A stretch of DNA of 64,000 nucleotides from Salicibibacter cibarius (GTDB taxonomy: Bacteria > Bacillota > Bacilli > Bacillales > Marinococcaceae), in the NCBI RefSeq assembly GCF_016495725.1, contig NZ_CP054705.1, positions 3,906,001 through 3,970,000 on the forward strand, in the 5' to 3' direction. The position numbers and the translations under genes were made by a program. The number at the start of each line of letters is the position of its first letter. The first letter of the stretch is position 1. Below are positions 62,049 through 64,000 of the stretch, piece by piece. A model generated the notes under the pieces. That model was not told the DNA's origin. It did no database searches and saw only the letters and a program-made list of their open reading frames with translations.

Positions 62049-62406
62049 CACATAATGAAAGAACTGCTGAAAAACGCCACTAACTGCTCCATTAAGTACA
62101 CGCCATTAGAAGACACCCAATAACTTTTGATTTTCCCATTTTCGATTTCCAAAATATCCATACCGTTAAAGCTCATTATTTCCCCTACTTCTGCCTTGGC
62201 ATCTGGCATGCCTCCTGTATAAGCGCCTATGAATTCCCAGCGCGCCGATATATACGGGCTATCTACGATAGAGCCTATTTCAATTTCCATCTTACCATCA
62301 TCAAAAAAGGCGCGAGCATCCTTAATAATTCCCTTTAAGGCTTCCGCTCCCTTTCGTTCATTTCAAACTGGTCTGGTTCGGCACAAATGTAAGTATCATT
62401 ACTCAT
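61973..62406 (-). pseudogene. SnoaL-like (ester cyclase) protein, frameshifted and 3'-altered
   Basis: ATG 62406 overlaps the stop of the lipoprotein gene. The frame is lost at about 62357 (GAAAGGGAGC), resuming as A-L-K-G-I-I-K-D-A-R-A-F-F-D-D-G and F-N-G-M-D-I-L-E-I-E-N-G-K-I-K-S-Y-W, typical of the SnoaL/NTF2-like fold. The last ~25 residues come from the invading repeat. Confidence 0.7.
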
Positions 62407-63013
62407 CAATCTCATCTTCCTCAAATCTCCACCGGACTTCGTTAGCCACTGTATCTGAAGCAAAGCCATAAACCAGCTCATAATAACTGGATTCCATTTC
62501 ATCATAGATCAATTCACCCGTCAGCGATTCGCCAGGTTCGATCTCCTCCCCCTCAAAACCATAGTCCCAGTAGGCCATTTCATGTGTTTCTCCATCGTTC
62601 ATCATGTCTGCCATAGCCAGGTCGACGGCATCAACCGCTTCATCCGAAATGTTCTCAATCGTTACTTCTGCAATGATAAACACTTCATTGACGGGGGGCT
62701 CTCCTTCAACCTCATCTTCCGTGCTCACAGAATCCAATGTGATTTCATACGTTCCTATCGTAGTATCATAGACGCCAGTCTCCCCTAATGTGAGGTGCTG
62801 ATCCTCCTCAAAATCACCTGAAGCATCGTTACCGCTTTCATCCTCTTCACTTTCTTCTTCCTCTTCGGTTGCCTCAACGTCCTCAGCTTCACTTGTGTCA
62901 TCATCCGTATCCGGAGTGTCTTCACTCGTCGTCTCTTCCTCGCCATCTCCACAAGCAACTAACAGTGCTACACTTAAAAACATTGCGGATGCTATTTTCG
63001 TCCATGTTTTCAT
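62399..63013 (-). CDS. DUF4352-like acidic lipoprotein, paralogue 4
   Basis: A 204-residue lipoprotein: lipobox A-L-L-V-A-C (Cys about residue 21), acidic linker, domain L-T-L-G-E-T-G-V-Y-D-T-T-I-G-T-Y-E-I-T, end N-E-V-R-W-R-F-E-E-D-E-I-D-E. Best preserved copy with paralogue 2 (39565). AGGGGAGGC precedes ATG 63013 and the region beyond resembles the shared upstream block. It lies outside the 30-kb bounded region, so the family spread across the boundary. Confidence 0.8.
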   Translation of the reverse strand: MKTWTKIASAMFLSVALLVACGDGEEETTSEDTPDTDDDTSEAEDVEATEEEEESEEDESGNDASGDFEEDQHLTLGETGVYDTTIGTYEITLDSVSTEDEVEGEPPVNEVFIIAEVTIENISDEAVDAVDLAMADMMNDGETHEMAYWDYGFEGEEIEPGESLTGELIYDEMESSYYELVYGFASDTVANEVRWRFEEDEIDE

Positions 63014-63339
63014 TATGTATGCCTCCCCTCAACTGATCATTTTTTATATTTGCTTAATAATCGTAATCTTACCATATAAAAGCACCGTTTTGCTGACAAT
63101 ATTTCTCCAATATGATACACGCAACTCGATTGATAAAAAGCTATTTTATTTATGCCTCAGGTTTAGACTACTCCCCTGCAATTCCTAAACCCATACCTAT
63201 GGCAACTCCAAGAGCCAATAACACAATGCCAGTCGTTTTGGAATGGAATCCGAAAAAGATTATGTCATTAGTATTTTACACTATTATTACGATTTGACAA
63301 ATGTCCACCACCGTTTCTGCCGATTCTCTTATTCAGCTA
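63014..63339. other. Promoter region and a small gene remnant
   Basis: 63014-63090 is the upstream block of paralogue 4. On the minus strand 63166-63255 reads F-H-S-K-T-T-G-I-V-L-L-A-L-G-V-A-I-G-M-G, the end of a small membrane protein without a start. Confidence 0.45.
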
Positions 63340-63435
63340 TTATTTAATTAACCCATTGTTTTTAAGCAAATCTAGAAGACTTTCAGGCACGAGCCGTAAT
63401 TCTCCGATTTCAAACTTACGGACAGGAACACGCAT
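63340..63435 (-). pseudogene. Tail of a gene cut by the IS200-type element
   Basis: 31 codons: M-R-V-P-V-R-K-F-E-I-G-E-L-R-L-V-P-E-S and a stop at 63340. It begins where the element end stops, so the rest of the gene is displaced or lost. Not identifiable. Confidence 0.4.
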
Positions 63436-64000
63436 CGTCTTAAACGACCCACCTGCTAAAGCAGGTGGATTTGGACATAAATTGTCCGCGACTGAAAGTC
63501 GCATTTCAGACTGAAGTCTGCTGAAAGACCTTAAGCTCAAGCATACTGATTTTGACTGGAACTCAATCATCAATCCTGAATATATCGTTCCTCTTCTCGC
63601 TGGTATGGTTTTCGATATAATTTCTAATGATTTCTTCCGTCACATTTCCTACTGTTGCACAAAAATATCCTCTCGCCCATAAGTGCTGACCCCAATATCT
63701 TTTCTTCAGGGCGGGGAATTCGTCTTGGATTAACCTTGATGATCTCCCTTTGAGATATTGCAATATCTTACTCGGTGCTATGCTCGGCGGACAGGACAAT
63801 AATAAGTGAATATGGTCTTTCCCTACACTTCCTTGTACTATCGTGATCCCTCTCGCTTCACATCCTTGTCTGATTAGTTCCCTTACTCGGTGGGCAATGT
63901 CGCCACGTAACACATGATATCTATACTTTGTAACCCATATAATGTGGTATTTGATGTCATAGACCGCGTGGCTACTTCTTTTGTATTCATCCATACTCTC
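63436..64000 (-). mobile_element. IS200-type element (right end in window)
   Basis: The element runs off the window. Its right end, near 63440, carries the subterminal hairpin CCACCTGCTAAAGCAGGTGG (63451-63470) and more stem-loops (GACTGAAAGTC; CAGACTGAAGTCTG), as IS200/IS605 elements need for single-strand transposition. Only tnpA, no tnpB. Confidence 0.8.
63563..63994 (-). CDS. tnpA: IS200/IS605-family transposase TnpA
   Basis: A 143-residue Y1 HUH transposase: Y-H-I-I-W-V-T-K-Y-R-Y-H near residue 16, H-I-H-L-L-L-S (HUH pair, about 61-67), and Tyr in I-I-R-N-Y-I-E-N (about 125) as nucleophile. Normal length; it nicks and joins single-stranded DNA at the hairpin ends. The ATG at 63994 leaves only six bases of upstream sequence. 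Confidence 0.95.
   Translation of the reverse strand: MDEYKRSSHAVYDIKYHIIWVTKYRYHVLRGDIAHRVRELIRQGCEARGITIVQGSVGKDHIHLLLSCPPSIAPSKILQYLKGRSSRLIQDEFPALKKRYWGQHLWARGYFCATVGNVTEEIIRNYIENHTSEKRNDIFRIDD

Noticed and set aside
63112-63297. Plus-strand frame beginning M-I-H-A-T-R
   Set aside because: It is the reverse of a small membrane-protein tail on the minus strand and has no start signal.

Overview
The window looks like chromosome from a spore-forming, halophilic or haloalkaliphilic member of the Bacillaceae (Salicibibacter-like is my guess). The reasons are a Firmicutes-type (T7SSb) secretion locus, an Sda sporulation checkpoint protein, strong AGGAGG-type ribosome binding sites, Bacillus-type YkyA lipoprotein and MoxR/DUF58 operons, and very acidic secreted and lipoprotein sequences. 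The genus is inferred, not shown.

Layout. 1-1300: tandem repeat, a solitary IS end and small membrane genes. 1333-6326: a minus-strand operon of a membrane protein, DUF4129, a frameshifted DUF4350-like gene, a MoxR ATPase and a DUF58 protein. 6442-9421: lipoproteins plus the scar of a collapsed second secretion locus. 10098-23249: a complete minus-strand type VIIb secretion operon in the order esxA, esaB, essB, essC, esaA, essA, followed by a DUF5082/DUF5344/LXG effector cassette and a small membrane protein. 23574-27635: accessory membrane protein and lipoproteins. 27770-28997: broken M29 aminopeptidase.

29500-60400 is an accessory region bounded by inverted copies of a 233-bp hairpin-rich repeat. 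It holds MazEF, a broken Fic protein, a GNAT-like gene coupled to a small protein, two Xre regulators, an Uma2 nuclease, paralogous acidic lipoproteins, tRNA-Trp, two near-identical IS4-type elements with 9-bp target duplications, a different IS4-type element, Sda, a polysaccharide deacetylase and YkyA. 60400-64000 is mostly decayed genes, one lipoprotein and an IS200-type transposase.

Two themes stand out. First, a small-protein family with a Y-I-D-x(3-4)-G-V-Y core recurs at least four times and as fragments. It is translationally coupled behind a GNAT-like protein twice, behind a Fic protein once, and behind an unknown remnant once. It looks like a common partner of toxin-like enzymes and I know of no description of it. 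Second, the C-terminal module of the LXG protein is shared with a lipoprotein and a membrane-anchored neighbour, and the same 3' end was left behind when a second copy of the locus collapsed. Many genes carry single frameshifts or in-frame stops; genuine decay and sequencing error cannot be told apart here.
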